From Bacillota bacterium (GTDB lineage Bacteria; Bacillota; Clostridia; Tissierellales; MES13), in the NCBI GenBank assembly GCA_009711785.1, contig VENA01000084.1:1-42092 (forward strand): a stretch of 42,092 nucleotides of DNA, read 5' to 3'. The translations under genes and the position numbers were made by a program. Each line of letters begins with the position of its first letter. The first letter of the stretch is position 1. Positions 16,062 to 25,107 of this stretch are shown in pieces. Below the pieces are notes generated by a model. That model made no database searches and was not told where the DNA came from. It saw nothing but the letters and a program-made list of their open reading frames with translations.

Positions 16062-16519
16062 TATCTATTCAACTCCTTAATTATTTCTTCATATCTTTTT
16101 CCCTTACCATAAATATTTATTTCTCTTTTTTCTAAATCTTTAGTTCTCTTTAATTTAATAGTAAGTCTTTCTTTAGGTAAAATCTCTTCAATTAAATTAG
16201 CCCACTCAATAATAATAACACCTTCAGAAAATAAATACTCATCATATCCTAAGTCATACATTTCATCTACATCTGAAATTCTATATACATCAAAATGATA
16301 AACTGGATATTTACCTTCATATTCATTTATTAATGTAAAGGTTGGACTAGTAACATAATCATCAACCCCAAGTCCTTTAGTAATTGATTTTGTTAGGGTT
16401 GTTTTCCCTGCTCCTAAATCCCCTATAAGACAAACTACATCCCCACTTTTTAAAATACTTCCTAATTTATATCCAATTTTTTTAGTTTCTAATTCTCCAT
16501 TAGTAATTATCCTTTGCAT
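16061..16519 (-). CDS. tsaE: TsaE, t6A biosynthesis ATPase
   Basis: The 152-residue P-loop protein has Walker A GDLGAGKT (33-40), then SPTFTLINEY and YHFDVYRI, all TsaE signatures. It drives ATP-dependent turnover of the TsaB-TsaD complex in t6A synthesis. ATG 16519 follows GGGAG. It is the first gene of the operon, with a promoter of its own at 16599-16571 and a divergent L,D-transpeptidase gene upstream. Confidence 0.95.
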   Translation of the reverse strand: MQRIITNGELETKKIGYKLGSILKSGDVVCLIGDLGAGKTTLTKSITKGLGVDDYVTSPTFTLINEYEGKYPVYHFDVYRISDVDEMYDLGYDEYLFSEGVIIIEWANLIEEILPKERLTIKLKRTKDLEKREINIYGKGKRYEEIIKELNR

Positions 16520-16570
16520 GACTTCTCCCTTCTTATAACTATAGCTTTATTTTTCTCAACTTTATTAAAT

Positions 16571-16599
16571 ATTATATACCCCATTTTTATTTCAAACAA
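16571..16599 (-). promoter_or_regulatory. Sigma-A-type promoter of tsaE-tsaB-rimI
   Basis: TTGTTT (16599-16594) and TATAAT (16576-16571) are 17 bp apart on the minus strand, about 50 bp before tsaE. Confidence 0.6.
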
Positions 16600-16682
16600 G
16601 CTTTTTAATAAAATGGACAAACTAGAATATATCTTAAATTCTTTTCATAGATTACTATAAAGAGCTTTAAGGAGGTGTATAA

Positions 16683-17762
16683 ATGGATTTATCAAATTTA
16701 GTAAAAATAAAAGAAAATGTATATATATCAAAAAACCAAACTAAATGGTATAAAAAAGCTTTAAAACATTGTAATAATAATCCAAAGGCACTACTTGAAC
16801 TAGCAAAGGAATATGAAAATAAAAAAGAATATCTAAAAGCCTATAATATTTATTATAATCTATCTAATAATGGAAATTTATTAGCAAAAGAACGATATGA
16901 AAAATTAAAATCAAACCTTGAACTAAAATATAAAAAAGATAAGTTAAATGAAATTAAAGCTAAAAAGAAAAAAAGAAACAAAATAATTAAAAACTCCCTT
17001 TTAATAGCGCTAATAATTTTTCTATTACTATTATTACCAAGTTTTTTAAATAGTTTTTTAGTAAATGCTAAAAACATAATAAAAGAAACAAATATATTTG
17101 AAATAACAAAAAAAGAAAATGTAAAAACTGAAAAAAATATATTTTTCTATCCTGAAAAAATATCTAAAAATAACTTAGAAGGAAATTTCATAAAACGGAA
17201 TATTTTTATAGATGAAAATTTAAGTTTAGAAAATATAATATTAAAAGCAGAAAAAGAAATTGAAAATGTTACTAAAAACTATAGTGGGAATGAAAAAATA
17301 GTTATTTATCTAAAGGATAAAACAACTAAAAAAGTTCTTTATGAAGTTTTATGGACACCTAAGGAAAAAAATAAATATAAAATATATAAAGAAGCTAAAG
17401 GTAGTTATCCTTTAGCTTTTAATAATAAATCTGTTTATGTTGACTCTAAAAATAACAAATTATATTTACTTAATGAAAATAGGATTATTAAAATTATAAA
17501 AGCTTCCATGGGAAAAAAAGATACCCCCACACCTAAAGGACTTTTTAAAATTCAAAAAAAGGTTAAACTTAACCCTAAAACCTCCGGTATTTATGGTACT
17601 TGTTGGATAGGTCTTTCAAAACCCCATTATGGTTTCCATGGAACAAACAATGAAGATTCAATAGGTACAAATGAAACAAAGGGTTGTATTAGACTTAATA
17701 ATGATGAAATATTATACTTATATGATTTTTTAAATGAAGGGGATCTTGTTTTAATAAACTAA
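16683..17762 (+). CDS. L,D-transpeptidase (YkuD) with a cytoplasmic helical domain and TM anchor
   Basis: The 359-residue protein starts with a lysine-rich helical region (1-100). Residues 36-72 look like a Sel1/TPR-type repeat (NPKALLELAKEYENKKEYLK). A single membrane segment follows (101-129), then an outside YkuD domain (about 250-359) with H319 in GFHG and the catalytic C335 in TKGCIRL. It would make 3-3 peptidoglycan cross-links or attach proteins to the wall. Most family members have Ser before the GC pair; here it is TKGC. ATG 16683 follows AAGGAGG. It is the only long plus-strand gene after bioY, divergent from tsaE, and ends in a two-way terminator. Confidence 0.88.
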   Translation: MDLSNLVKIKENVYISKNQTKWYKKALKHCNNNPKALLELAKEYENKKEYLKAYNIYYNLSNNGNLLAKERYEKLKSNLELKYKKDKLNEIKAKKKKRNKIIKNSLLIALIIFLLLLLPSFLNSFLVNAKNIIKETNIFEITKKENVKTEKNIFFYPEKISKNNLEGNFIKRNIFIDENLSLENIILKAEKEIENVTKNYSGNEKIVIYLKDKTTKKVLYEVLWTPKEKNKYKIYKEAKGSYPLAFNNKSVYVDSKNNKLYLLNENRIIKIIKASMGKKDTPTPKGLFKIQKKVKLNPKTSGIYGTCWIGLSKPHYGFHGTNNEDSIGTNETKGCIRLNNDEILYLYDFLNEGDLVLIN

Positions 17763-17787
17763 AGGAATCAGTTTAAACTGATTCCTT
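17762..17787. terminator. Bidirectional terminator between the L,D-transpeptidase gene and ribU
   Basis: This is a perfect 26-bp palindrome: two 13-bp arms with GGAATCAG and CTGATTCC cores. It lies between convergent genes and has A/T tails on both sides. Confidence 0.85.
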
Positions 17788-17790
17788 ATC

Positions 17791-18393
17791 TTATTTATGA
17801 AGTAACCATGATATTTTTTTATATAATGGTAATGTTACTAAAGATATCATAATACCCTTTATTAAATTAAAAGGTAGTATAGCACAAAGTATAAAAGACT
17901 TATAATCTACAACAAATTTATTTACTTTAGATCCCATTTCTATAAATGCATTAATAGGAAAACCATATAGCTTAGCATAAAATGGAATTAAGAATATATA
18001 ATTAACTAATGTAGCTAAAACAGTCATAAATATAGTTCCTAAAGCCATACCTATAATTGCATTTTTAAAAGATTTATTCTTATGGTATATAACTCCTGCT
18101 GTATATACAAAAACACTTCCTACAAAGAAATTTGCAAGCTCTCCAATTCCCATTGTCGTTGTACCCCTAAGTGTTATGTGTAATATGTTTTTAATAAATT
18201 CAATAACTACTCCTGCAAATGGTCCTAATGCAAATGCACCTATTAATGGAGCTATATCACTTAAGTCCACTTTTAAAAATACAGGTGTAAACCACATCGG
18301 TATTTCTAAAAGCATTATTAAAAAAGCTATTACTGATAAAACTGATATCTTTATCATAGTTTTAGTATCTAATCGTTCTTTTACTGTTATCAT
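17791..18393 (-). CDS. ribU: RibU riboflavin transporter S component
   Basis: The 200-residue protein has six membrane segments. LEIPMWFTPVFLKVDLSDIA and the loop GPFAGVVIEFIKNILH are typical of RibU, the riboflavin-binding subunit of ECF transporters. The start used is ATG 18393, because GGGAGG sits just upstream. A longer frame reaching 18429 would include the riboswitch terminator. An FMN riboswitch and its terminator precede it, so the riboflavin assignment has two independent supports. The energy-coupling module is encoded elsewhere, as for bioY. Confidence 0.95.
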   Translation of the reverse strand: MITVKERLDTKTMIKISVLSVIAFLIMLLEIPMWFTPVFLKVDLSDIAPLIGAFALGPFAGVVIEFIKNILHITLRGTTTMGIGELANFFVGSVFVYTAGVIYHKNKSFKNAIIGMALGTIFMTVLATLVNYIFLIPFYAKLYGFPINAFIEMGSKVNKFVVDYKSFILCAILPFNLIKGIMISLVTLPLYKKISWLLHK

Positions 18394-18434
18394 ATTAATT
18401 CCTCCCTTTTTTTTAGGAAAGCTGAACATTTTAA

Positions 18435-18461
18435 AACCCCTGAAGGATACCTTCAGGGGTT
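18435..18461 (-). terminator. Riboswitch-controlled terminator
   Basis: On the minus strand AACCCCTGAAGG and CCTTCAGGGGTT form a 12-bp stem with a 3-base loop, then a short T run, 42 bp before ribU. Its 5' arm is complementary to CTTCAGGG in the 5' strand of the aptamer. That gives an antiterminator pairing when FMN is absent. Confidence 0.85.
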
Positions 18462-18480
18462 AATATACACATATTAAAAC

Positions 18481-18592
18481 AGCTATCCTCTTCCATCCAG
18501 ACTTTACTGTCGGTCTTGGAATTTCACCAAGTCAACCATTTAAGGTTCGCGGACTTTACCGCCGGTCGGGAATTTCACCCTGCCCTGAAGAT
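18481..18592 (-). promoter_or_regulatory. FMN riboswitch (RFN element)
   Basis: Read on the minus strand, the conserved RFN blocks appear in order: TTCAGGGCAGGGTGAAATTC, then CCGACCGGCGGTAAAGTCC, GCGAACC, TTGGTGAAATTCC, AGACCGACAGTAAAGTCTGG, ATGGAAGAGGAT. The P1 stem pairs ATCTTC with GAGGAT. FMN binding would stabilise P1, tie up the antiterminator strand and let the downstream hairpin stop transcription of ribU. Confidence 0.97.
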
Positions 18593-18616
18593 CTTTTTAT
18601 TTTATTATCTATTATA

Positions 18617-18645
18617 ATTATAAATTTAAATAACAAAATTGTCAA
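18617..18645 (-). promoter_or_regulatory. Consensus sigma-A promoter of the riboswitch-ribU unit
   Basis: TTGACA (18645-18640) and TATAAT (18622-18617) lie 17 bp apart, a perfect match to consensus. The start point should be about 15-20 bp before the aptamer. The -35 box lies just past the end of the amidohydrolase gene. Confidence 0.88.
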
Positions 18646-18648
18646 TAA

Positions 18649-19809
18649 TTACTTTTCTCTTTTATAAACTATATTCCCATCAATAATTGTAGCATATGTT
18701 TTATAATCTACATTAGATAAAGGATTTCCATCAAATACAACAATATCAGCATCCTTACCAACTTCAATACTTCCTACCCTTTCACTAATACCTAAAATTT
18801 CAGCAGCATTTATAGTTATAGCCTTTAAAGCTTCCATTTTATCCATTCCTGCTTTTACAGCTAACCCTGCACATAATGGTAAATATTGTAGGGGTATAAC
18901 AGGTGAATCAGTCATTATAGCAACCTTTATTCCTTCTTTATTTAATACTCCCGGTGTTTCAAATGTTAAGTTTTTAAGTTCAAATTTTGATCTATGACTT
19001 AAACTTGGTCCAACTATAACACTTTTTCCTTCTTCTTTTAAATAATTCTTTATTAAATGACCCTCTGTACAATGATCTAATGTTATATCAACTTCAAATT
19101 CCTTAGCTATTCTAATAGCAGTAAGTATATCATCGGCTCTGTGGGCATGGGCTTTTAATGGAATTTCTCTTCTTATAACCTTTGCTAAAGCTTCCATTTT
19201 TAAATCAAATTCTGGTTTCTTTGATTCATCATCTAATTCTTGCTTTTTAACATAATCCTTAGCTTTATAAAGATTTTCCCTTAAAACAGCAGCAGTTGCC
19301 ATCCTAGTCATTGGTGATTTTTTCTGTTCATGATATACCCTTTTTGGATTTTCTCCAAATGCTATTTTTATAGCTAATGGTTCTTTAACTATCATATCAT
19401 CAATTCTTTTTCCATAGGTTTTTATAGCTGCAAATTGTCCACCTATAACATTAGCACTTCCAGGTCCTGTAGCTGCTAATGTTACTCCACCTTCATATGC
19501 TTCCTTAAAGGTTCTATCAAATGGATTAATACCATCTATAGCCCTAACCTGAGGGGTTACAGGATCAACCATTTCATTTACATCATCACCTTCAAATCCG
19601 ATTCCATCTTCAAATAATCCTAAATGACAATGGGCATCTATAAATCCTGGCATTACAAGTTTACCTTCAGCATCTATTATTTCAACATCTAAAGGAGCCA
19701 CTATATCCTTACCTATCTCCTTTATTTTTCCACCTTCTATTAATATGCTTCCGTTTTCAATAACTTCTCCTGCCATAGTAAAAATTTTTCCGTTCTTTAT
19801 TAATTTCAT
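18649..19809 (-). CDS. Metal-dependent amidohydrolase
   Basis: The 386-residue enzyme carries the amidohydrolase-superfamily marks: GFIDAHCH (the HxH metal pair), KAHAHRADD, DHCTEGH and MTDSPVIP (the late Asp), plus the C-terminal GKDADIVVFDGNPL. The substrate class is open. It looks like the imidazolonepropionase-like or dipeptidase group rather than a pyrimidine enzyme. ATG 19809 is the start, with GGAGG 11 bases upstream, a little far. A longer frame reaching 19845 has no binding site. It has its own promoter (19883-19855) and no terminator of its own before the ribU promoter. It lies near iadA, another amidohydrolase, so amino acid or peptide breakdown is plausible. Confidence 0.85.
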   Translation of the reverse strand: MKLIKNGKIFTMAGEVIENGSILIEGGKIKEIGKDIVAPLDVEIIDAEGKLVMPGFIDAHCHLGLFEDGIGFEGDDVNEMVDPVTPQVRAIDGINPFDRTFKEAYEGGVTLAATGPGSANVIGGQFAAIKTYGKRIDDMIVKEPLAIKIAFGENPKRVYHEQKKSPMTRMATAAVLRENLYKAKDYVKKQELDDESKKPEFDLKMEALAKVIRREIPLKAHAHRADDILTAIRIAKEFEVDITLDHCTEGHLIKNYLKEEGKSVIVGPSLSHRSKFELKNLTFETPGVLNKEGIKVAIMTDSPVIPLQYLPLCAGLAVKAGMDKMEALKAITINAAEILGISERVGSIEVGKDADIVVFDGNPLSNVDYKTYATIIDGNIVYKREK

Positions 19810-19854
19810 TATGTATTGTACCTCCTCTAATTTTATTTCGACCATCTAAATAAT

Positions 19855-19883
19855 ATTATATAAAGTATATTTAAATTTATCAA
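19855..19883 (-). promoter_or_regulatory. Sigma-A-type promoter of the amidohydrolase gene
   Basis: TTGATA (19883-19878) and TATAAT (19860-19855) are 17 bp apart. The -35 box overlaps the stop codon of the kinase gene. Confidence 0.7.
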
Positions 19884-22192
19884 ATATTTTCAACTGTTTT
19901 TTCTAAAGCTTTAGAAACCTCATTAAGTGTACACGGTTTTTCAAGTAAGTAATCTACTATAGCTAAATTGTCTTTCTCTATATCCCCAGGCCAACCTGTC
20001 ATTAATATTATTTTTATATCTTTTTTATTTTCTTTAATTTTTTTCGCTAATTCTAATCCATTTATTTTAGGCATTGCTAAGTCACATATAACTATGTCAT
20101 AGCTAGTATTATTTATTTTACCCATTGCTTTCATACTATCTAATTCAACATCACTATTAACTTTTAATTCTTTAAGCATTAAAACTATAGAATCTGCTAC
20201 CTTTTTTTTATCATCAATTACTAAAGCTTTTATATTTTCAAAGGAAGATATAATATCCTTTTTCTCAAATTCGTCATCTTTATCTAAGTTTATATATCTT
20301 TGTAGCATAATTGTAAATTTAGTTCCTTTTCCTAATTTACTTTCCACATAAATTTCACCTTTATGTTCCTTTATTATATTTTTTGAAATACTTAATCCTA
20401 GGCCAGTACCCCTTGCTTCTTTAGTACTAAAAAATGGTTCAAATATTTTTTCCTTTATATCCTCAGGTATACCACTACCATTATCTTCAATTTCTATATA
20501 GGCCTTATCTTCTTTATCATAGGTTTTTATAATTAACTTTCCACCAGATTCCATAGCATCCATTGCATTTAATATAATATTTAATAATACTTCCCTAAGT
20601 TCATGTTGATTACAAAGTATTTTACTATTTGATTTTAATATCACCTTAGTTTCTATATCTATATTCTTAATATTATAATCATTCTCCCATCTAGGTCTTG
20701 CCATCTCAAGCCCAGTGGCTACTATATTATTTACACTTAATACACTTTTTTTGTTTCGATTTCTTTTTTTAGTAAAACTTTGAATTTTATCTACTATAGC
20801 TTTTCCATCTAAGGAAGAGTTATATATAACACTTAGATACTTTTTAATCTTTTGATCATCTACCTTTAATAAAGCCATTTGTGAATACCCTAAAATTGAA
20901 GTAAGTACATTATTAAAATCATGGGCAATACCTCCAGAAAGTTCTCCTAAGGCCTTTAATTTCTCTGCCTTTATTAAATTATTTTGATATTCTTCATTTC
21001 TCCTTTGCTTTTCTAATAGTACTAATATTGAATTTCTAACAGCCTCTAAAAAGGGTTTATGTCTATAAAACAAATTTCTTTTTTGGGTTGTAAATAATAG
21101 TATTACCCCTGTAATTTTACCATTGTTGCCATTTATAGGTATGTGTATTGATGATTTTATATAATATTTATCAAATAAATCTTTGATACATTGATTATTA
21201 AAATCCTCAGACATATTTAAACTTATACCTTTATTTAAATAATATAACATATCCTCTAGCTTAATATCTAAATTAAGTAAATCATCATAAAAACCAGTTG
21301 GTATATTATGCCTAGCTATAACTTTTTTATTAAATTCATTATCAAAGGTTATTATATATCCAAAATTAACATTTATTATTTCAGAAACTTTTTTTAACGC
21401 AGAATTTAATAACTCATCACTACTTTGTTTATAAGATATCTCCATTATAAGTTCATTTAACAGCTCAAGCTTTTTATTTTCTTCATAAAGCTCTCTTTTA
21501 TCAATAAAAAGTTCTCTTACATATTTAAATAAAATTTTCAACTTACCAAAGTCATTCCATTTAAACACATGTCTTTTTTCTCCATCATCAATTAAAAACA
21601 TATCATGTAAAGATAATAACCTATAAAAACCTTTTTCAGTAAAACTATCTAAAACATATTTAGTAAGTATCATAACACTTTTTTCTTTTGCTAATTTTTC
21701 TATTTCTTCATGGAAATTATATAAATCATCTATATCTATTCTACTGTTATAAAATTCATCCCTAGTGCCTTCTATAACTATTTTTTTTATTCCCCTGTTA
21801 AATAAACTATTTAAAAGTTTCCTATATCCCTTTATAATTCCATCCGTTTGGAAATCATTATTTTCTAAATAATCATCCATTGCAGATATACATATTATTC
21901 TCCCCTGTTTTATTAATTTATCAAAATCAAGTCCCCAATTGATAAGCTTATATTTATTGTTTTCAAACTGTTTCTGATTATTATATATACTTATTAAACA
22001 ACCATTATCATTAATTACATTTATAATAAGGTCCTTTAGTTGATTATCCTTAATATTATTTACAGACGAACCTATTAAACCACAAAAAGCACCAGGTATA
22101 TATTCTAACCCATTATCTTCTTTTTCAATAATATGCCTATCCACAGAAACCACCCCCAAAACCTCGTTGTTATATATTTCTATAAAAGACAT
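19880..22192 (-). CDS. Hybrid sensor histidine kinase with C-terminal receiver domain
   Basis: The 770-residue protein has no clear membrane helix. Residues 1-215 form an input region resembling MEDS-type sensory domains (weak call). GAF-like residues 245-395 follow, then the HisKA H-box [13 protein letters not shown] with H424, and an ATPase domain (525-632) with [14 protein letters not shown] and GTGLGLSI. A receiver domain (655-770) has D660/D661, the phospho-acceptor D704 in ICDLAMPK and K752. No DNA-binding output is attached and no partner regulator sits next door. The start used is ATG 22192 (AAAGGA 6 bases upstream). A longer frame to 22312 would run through the terminator hairpin of iadA. 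Confidence 0.88.
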   Translation of the reverse strand: MSFIEIYNNEVLGVVSVDRHIIEKEDNGLEYIPGAFCGLIGSSVNNIKDNQLKDLIINVINDNGCLISIYNNQKQFENNKYKLINWGLDFDKLIKQGRIICISAMDDYLENNDFQTDGIIKGYRKLLNSLFNRGIKKIVIEGTRDEFYNSRIDIDDLYNFHEEIEKLAKEKSVMILTKYVLDSFTEKGFYRLLSLHDMFLIDDGEKRHVFKWNDFGKLKILFKYVRELFIDKRELYEENKKLELLNELIMEISYKQSSDELLNSALKKVSEIINVNFGYIITFDNEFNKKVIARHNIPTGFYDDLLNLDIKLEDMLYYLNKGISLNMSEDFNNQCIKDLFDKYYIKSSIHIPINGNNGKITGVILLFTTQKRNLFYRHKPFLEAVRNSILVLLEKQRRNEEYQNNLIKAEKLKALGELSGGIAHDFNNVLTSILGYSQMALLKVDDQKIKKYLSVIYNSSLDGKAIVDKIQSFTKKRNRNKKSVLSVNNIVATGLEMARPRWENDYNIKNIDIETKVILKSNSKILCNQHELREVLLNIILNAMDAMESGGKLIIKTYDKEDKAYIEIEDNGSGIPEDIKEKIFEPFFSTKEARGTGLGLSISKNIIKEHKGEIYVESKLGKGTKFTIMLQRYINLDKDDEFEKKDIISSFENIKALVIDDKKKVADSIVLMLKELKVNSDVELDSMKAMGKINNTSYDIVICDLAMPKINGLELAKKIKENKKDIKIILMTGWPGDIEKDNLAIVDYLLEKPCTLNEVSKALEKTVENI

Positions 22193-22264
22193 ACTTTTTC
22201 CTTTAATATGGTAATTTTTACATAAATATAATAAGATTGTTACTAAAGTCCTAAGAAACATTAC

Positions 22265-22309
22265 AAAAATAAAACAAAATTCCCAGACTGGGAATTTTGT
22301 TTTATTTTT
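22265..22309 (-). terminator. Very long palindromic terminator after iadA
   Basis: Two perfectly complementary 22-bp arms flank a single base (22287), with the GC core CCCAG/CTGGG and T-rich flanks. It overlaps the last codons of iadA and ends the nhaC-iadA unit. Confidence 0.9.
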
Positions 22310-23474
22310 CATAGGTTCCTTTAACTAGAATTTTATTATTTTTTAGCATTGTCTTTCCCCTTGCTAAAACAATGTCTATATCTAATTCTTTGCTAAAAAC
22401 AATCATATCAGCGTCACTACCAACTTTTATGTTACCCTTATTTTCATTTATTCCCAACAGTTTCGATACATTACTAGTCACTAACTTGATTGCATCTGAA
22501 AAATCTATATGCTCTTTGTTTACCATATCTTTTAATTCTTTTAGTGTATTATCCATAGTTCCAACACCCATAGATAATAAATTTCCATATTTATCGTATT
22601 CAGGTTTACTACCATTACTATCTGAACTCATTGTTATATTATCTATAGATACCCCTTCTAGTAAACACCTTTTTAATGCCTTACTTGGTTTAACTACATT
22701 ACTTTCATTATTAGTTGGGACAATCCCAGAAGTTAAGTCAATGACTCCCCCTTTTTTAGCAAATTCAATTGCATCAGTAAATAATTCTTTATTTCTATTT
22801 ACATGGGTAGGCAAAAAATGTTTTATAGGTAACGTTGTCTCATTTAAAATTTCAAAAATAATTTTGAGCCTAGTTTCAGCATCCCCCATATGCATAACCA
22901 AAACTCCTTGCTTATTAGAAAGCATTCCACCAACTCTATTATTTGTAACTAACTTTATAATCTCTTCTTTTGTTGGCCAAGATGATCTATGATCAGATAA
23001 TGCTATTTTTGTACCTAACACTTTATCAATTAATACTATATCCTTTTTAGTGGTTCCTGTTAAAGTTGGACTTGGTAGTTCATAAGATCCAGTTAATATA
23101 TAAGTAGTTATTCCTTCATTATCTAAACCCTTTGCTTTGGCTAGTAAAGATTCCAGACTTCTATTAGTTCCATCAGTACCTAATAATCCTACTACTGTGG
23201 TAACACCTGATTTAATTATATCCGATAACATAATCTCAGGAGTTCGTGTATGAAAACCCCCTTCTCCACCTCCACCTATTAAATGAACGTGTTGATCAAT
23301 AAAACCTGGTGTTACAATTTTTCCATTAACATCCATTACTTCTACATCTAATGATTTATCTTTTAATACAATTTCATTCTCTATTTTTATGATTTTATCA
23401 TTACAAATTAATATATCTTTTTTTCCTAGATAATCAGGATTATAAATTTCTGCCCCCTTAATTAATTTAAGCAT
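22302..23474 (-). CDS. iadA: Isoaspartyl dipeptidase (beta-aspartyl peptidase)
   Basis: The 390-residue amidohydrolase has GFIDQHVHLIGGGGEGGFHTRTPE, the strongly conserved IadA opening with the HxH pair. KIALSDHRSS (likely carboxylated Lys), VMHMGDA, LPTHVNRN and SSDSNGS (Asp) follow. It cleaves beta-aspartyl dipeptides that arise from damaged proteins or cyanophycin. ATG 23474 follows AAGGAG; a longer frame reaches 23492 without need. It begins 23 bp after nhaC and shares the sigma-54 promoter upstream of nhaC. A strong terminator ends the unit. Confidence 0.93.
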   Translation of the reverse strand: MLKLIKGAEIYNPDYLGKKDILICNDKIIKIENEIVLKDKSLDVEVMDVNGKIVTPGFIDQHVHLIGGGGEGGFHTRTPEIMLSDIIKSGVTTVVGLLGTDGTNRSLESLLAKAKGLDNEGITTYILTGSYELPSPTLTGTTKKDIVLIDKVLGTKIALSDHRSSWPTKEEIIKLVTNNRVGGMLSNKQGVLVMHMGDAETRLKIIFEILNETTLPIKHFLPTHVNRNKELFTDAIEFAKKGGVIDLTSGIVPTNNESNVVKPSKALKRCLLEGVSIDNITMSSDSNGSKPEYDKYGNLLSMGVGTMDNTLKELKDMVNKEHIDFSDAIKLVTSNVSKLLGINENKGNIKVGSDADMIVFSKELDIDIVLARGKTMLKNNKILVKGTYEK

Positions 23475-23497
23475 TTTATGTCTCCTTTCCACAGTTG

Positions 23498-24925
23498 TTA
23501 CGATGGCTCTTTTTCAGTATCTTTATCTTTTTTTGTTATACCAAAGCCTGTAAATCCATAAATAATTGCAAATATAAAGCCTGTATAATTTAAAATTGCC
23601 CAAGGCGCATACTCAATTACAGGTACCCCTAAAGTACTTGCCATATAAACTCCTGCCATAGACCACGGAACTAACGGAACAAATACTGTACCTGAATCCT
23701 CTAAAGTTCTAGATAGGTTTTTAGGATGTAATCCCTTAGTAATATAAGTTTCTTTAAACATTTCACCAGGTATTAAAATTGATAAATAAGAACTACCTGT
23801 AACAACAGCCATTGTTAAACAAGAAATTACTGTAGATAATACTAATCCTCCTACAGATTTAATTGTCTTTAATAACTTCTCTAATACTACCTCTAAACAC
23901 CCTGTTTTACTTACAATCCCTGCAAAACCAAAGGCACAAAAGGCTATTAATACCGTTCCCATCATAGAACTCATTCCACCACGGTTAACTAATCTTGTAA
24001 CATCCCATATTACTGAACTAGGATCAAAGCCTTCTATATTTACCATGGATACATTAAACCCATTAACCATTGAATTAAATGCATTATTTAGAGTAAAGTT
24101 TTGTATAGTAACTCCCATTATGGCTGCAATAAAAGCTGATATACTCATAGTTGGTATGGTAGGTTTTTTAGTTATAGAACCATATAACACTATTAAGATT
24201 GGAAGTATTAATACTATATTCCAATTAAAAATAATATCTAATGTATTAAGCATTGTATTAACTTTTTCTGGTGTAGTAACTTTAGCTGCCTGGGAATTAA
24301 AGCCTACTATTGTATATATAACTAATGATATAATAAAGGGCGGTACAGTTGTATATAACATATGTTTTATATGTTCATATAACTCACTTCCTGCAGCTAT
24401 AGGTGCAAGGTTTGTAGTATCTGATAAAGGTGATAACTTATCTCCAAAATAAGCACCCGCTACTATAGCTCCAGCAGTAGCTGGTAATGATACCCCAAGA
24501 CCAGTAGCTATACCTATTAAGGCAACACCCACTGTTCCAACAGAGCCCCAAGAAGTTCCTGTAACTGTAGATATTAACGCTGATACTAAAAATGCAGTTA
24601 CTAAAATAAACTTTGGATTTATTATTTGTACACCATAAAATATTAACATAGGTATAGTACCCGATAACATCCATGTTCCAATTAATAAACCAACAGTGAT
24701 TAATATTAAAGTTGCTGGCATAGCCTTAGCAAGTTTATCAACTATTGCATCTAACATTTCCTTCCAAGTTAATCCTGTTCTTTTACCTATAATACCTGCA
24801 AATCCGGCAGCTAATATAAGTAAAGGCTCTGCTCTTAAATGCATATATCCATATCCAAAGCCTAATAATAATAACATTACTATAATTGGTAAAATAGCTT
24901 CTAAAAACGTTGGTTTTCTTTTCAT
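23498..24925 (-). CDS. nhaC: NhaC-family Na+/H+ antiporter
   Basis: The 475-residue protein has about 11-12 membrane segments. Family features include the SALISTVTGTSWGSVGTVGVAL and GAYFGDKLSPLSDTTNLAP regions (in pieces around residues 115-172) and the mirrored TGSSYLSILIPGEMF and VPWSMAGVYMAS in the second half. NhaC proteins exchange sodium for protons, and some members carry organic acids or amino acids (as in MleN, malate/lactate). Being paired with iadA under sigma-54 control, a metabolite-exchange role is possible. ATG 24925 follows AGGAGG. Confidence 0.92.
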   Translation of the reverse strand: MKRKPTFLEAILPIIVMLLLLGFGYGYMHLRAEPLLILAAGFAGIIGKRTGLTWKEMLDAIVDKLAKAMPATLILITVGLLIGTWMLSGTIPMLIFYGVQIINPKFILVTAFLVSALISTVTGTSWGSVGTVGVALIGIATGLGVSLPATAGAIVAGAYFGDKLSPLSDTTNLAPIAAGSELYEHIKHMLYTTVPPFIISLVIYTIVGFNSQAAKVTTPEKVNTMLNTLDIIFNWNIVLILPILIVLYGSITKKPTIPTMSISAFIAAIMGVTIQNFTLNNAFNSMVNGFNVSMVNIEGFDPSSVIWDVTRLVNRGGMSSMMGTVLIAFCAFGFAGIVSKTGCLEVVLEKLLKTIKSVGGLVLSTVISCLTMAVVTGSSYLSILIPGEMFKETYITKGLHPKNLSRTLEDSGTVFVPLVPWSMAGVYMASTLGVPVIEYAPWAILNYTGFIFAIIYGFTGFGITKKDKDTEKEPS

Positions 24926-24971
24926 AAAATTATCCTCCTTTTTTTACCCGCGCAGGTTACTATATATAAGT

Positions 24972-24987
24972 TGCAAATTCTATGCCA
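24972..24987 (-). promoter_or_regulatory. Sigma-54 (RpoN) promoter of nhaC-iadA
   Basis: Minus-strand TGGCA (24987-24983) is followed by six bases and TTGCA (24976-24972). This reproduces the -24/-12 consensus TGGCAC-N5-TTGCW with only a C to T change at the end of the -24 box. It lies about 45 bp before nhaC and directly downstream of a sigma-54 activator gene. A TACA-A-TGTA repeat at 25032-25040 could be part of an upstream activator site (weak). Confidence 0.85.
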
Positions 24988-25074
24988 TATTTAAAAGATT
25001 CTGAAAATATTCTCCATAATGGCTTTATCGCTACAATGTAATCTTTTTGATGTTCTAATAATTTATTCTAAATA

Positions 25075-25107
25075 AAACAAACGGGTTACTTATTAACCCG
25101 TTTGTTT
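25075..25107 (-). terminator. Terminator of the sigma-54 activator gene
   Basis: A 14-bp perfect stem with AACGGGTTA and TAACCCGTT cores and a 5-base loop overlaps the stop codon and is followed by a T-containing tail on the minus strand. Confidence 0.85.

Noticed and set aside
22193..22312. Longer N-terminus (40 residues) for the hybrid kinase
   Set aside because: It would be encoded by the terminator palindrome of iadA; AAAGGA supports ATG 22192.
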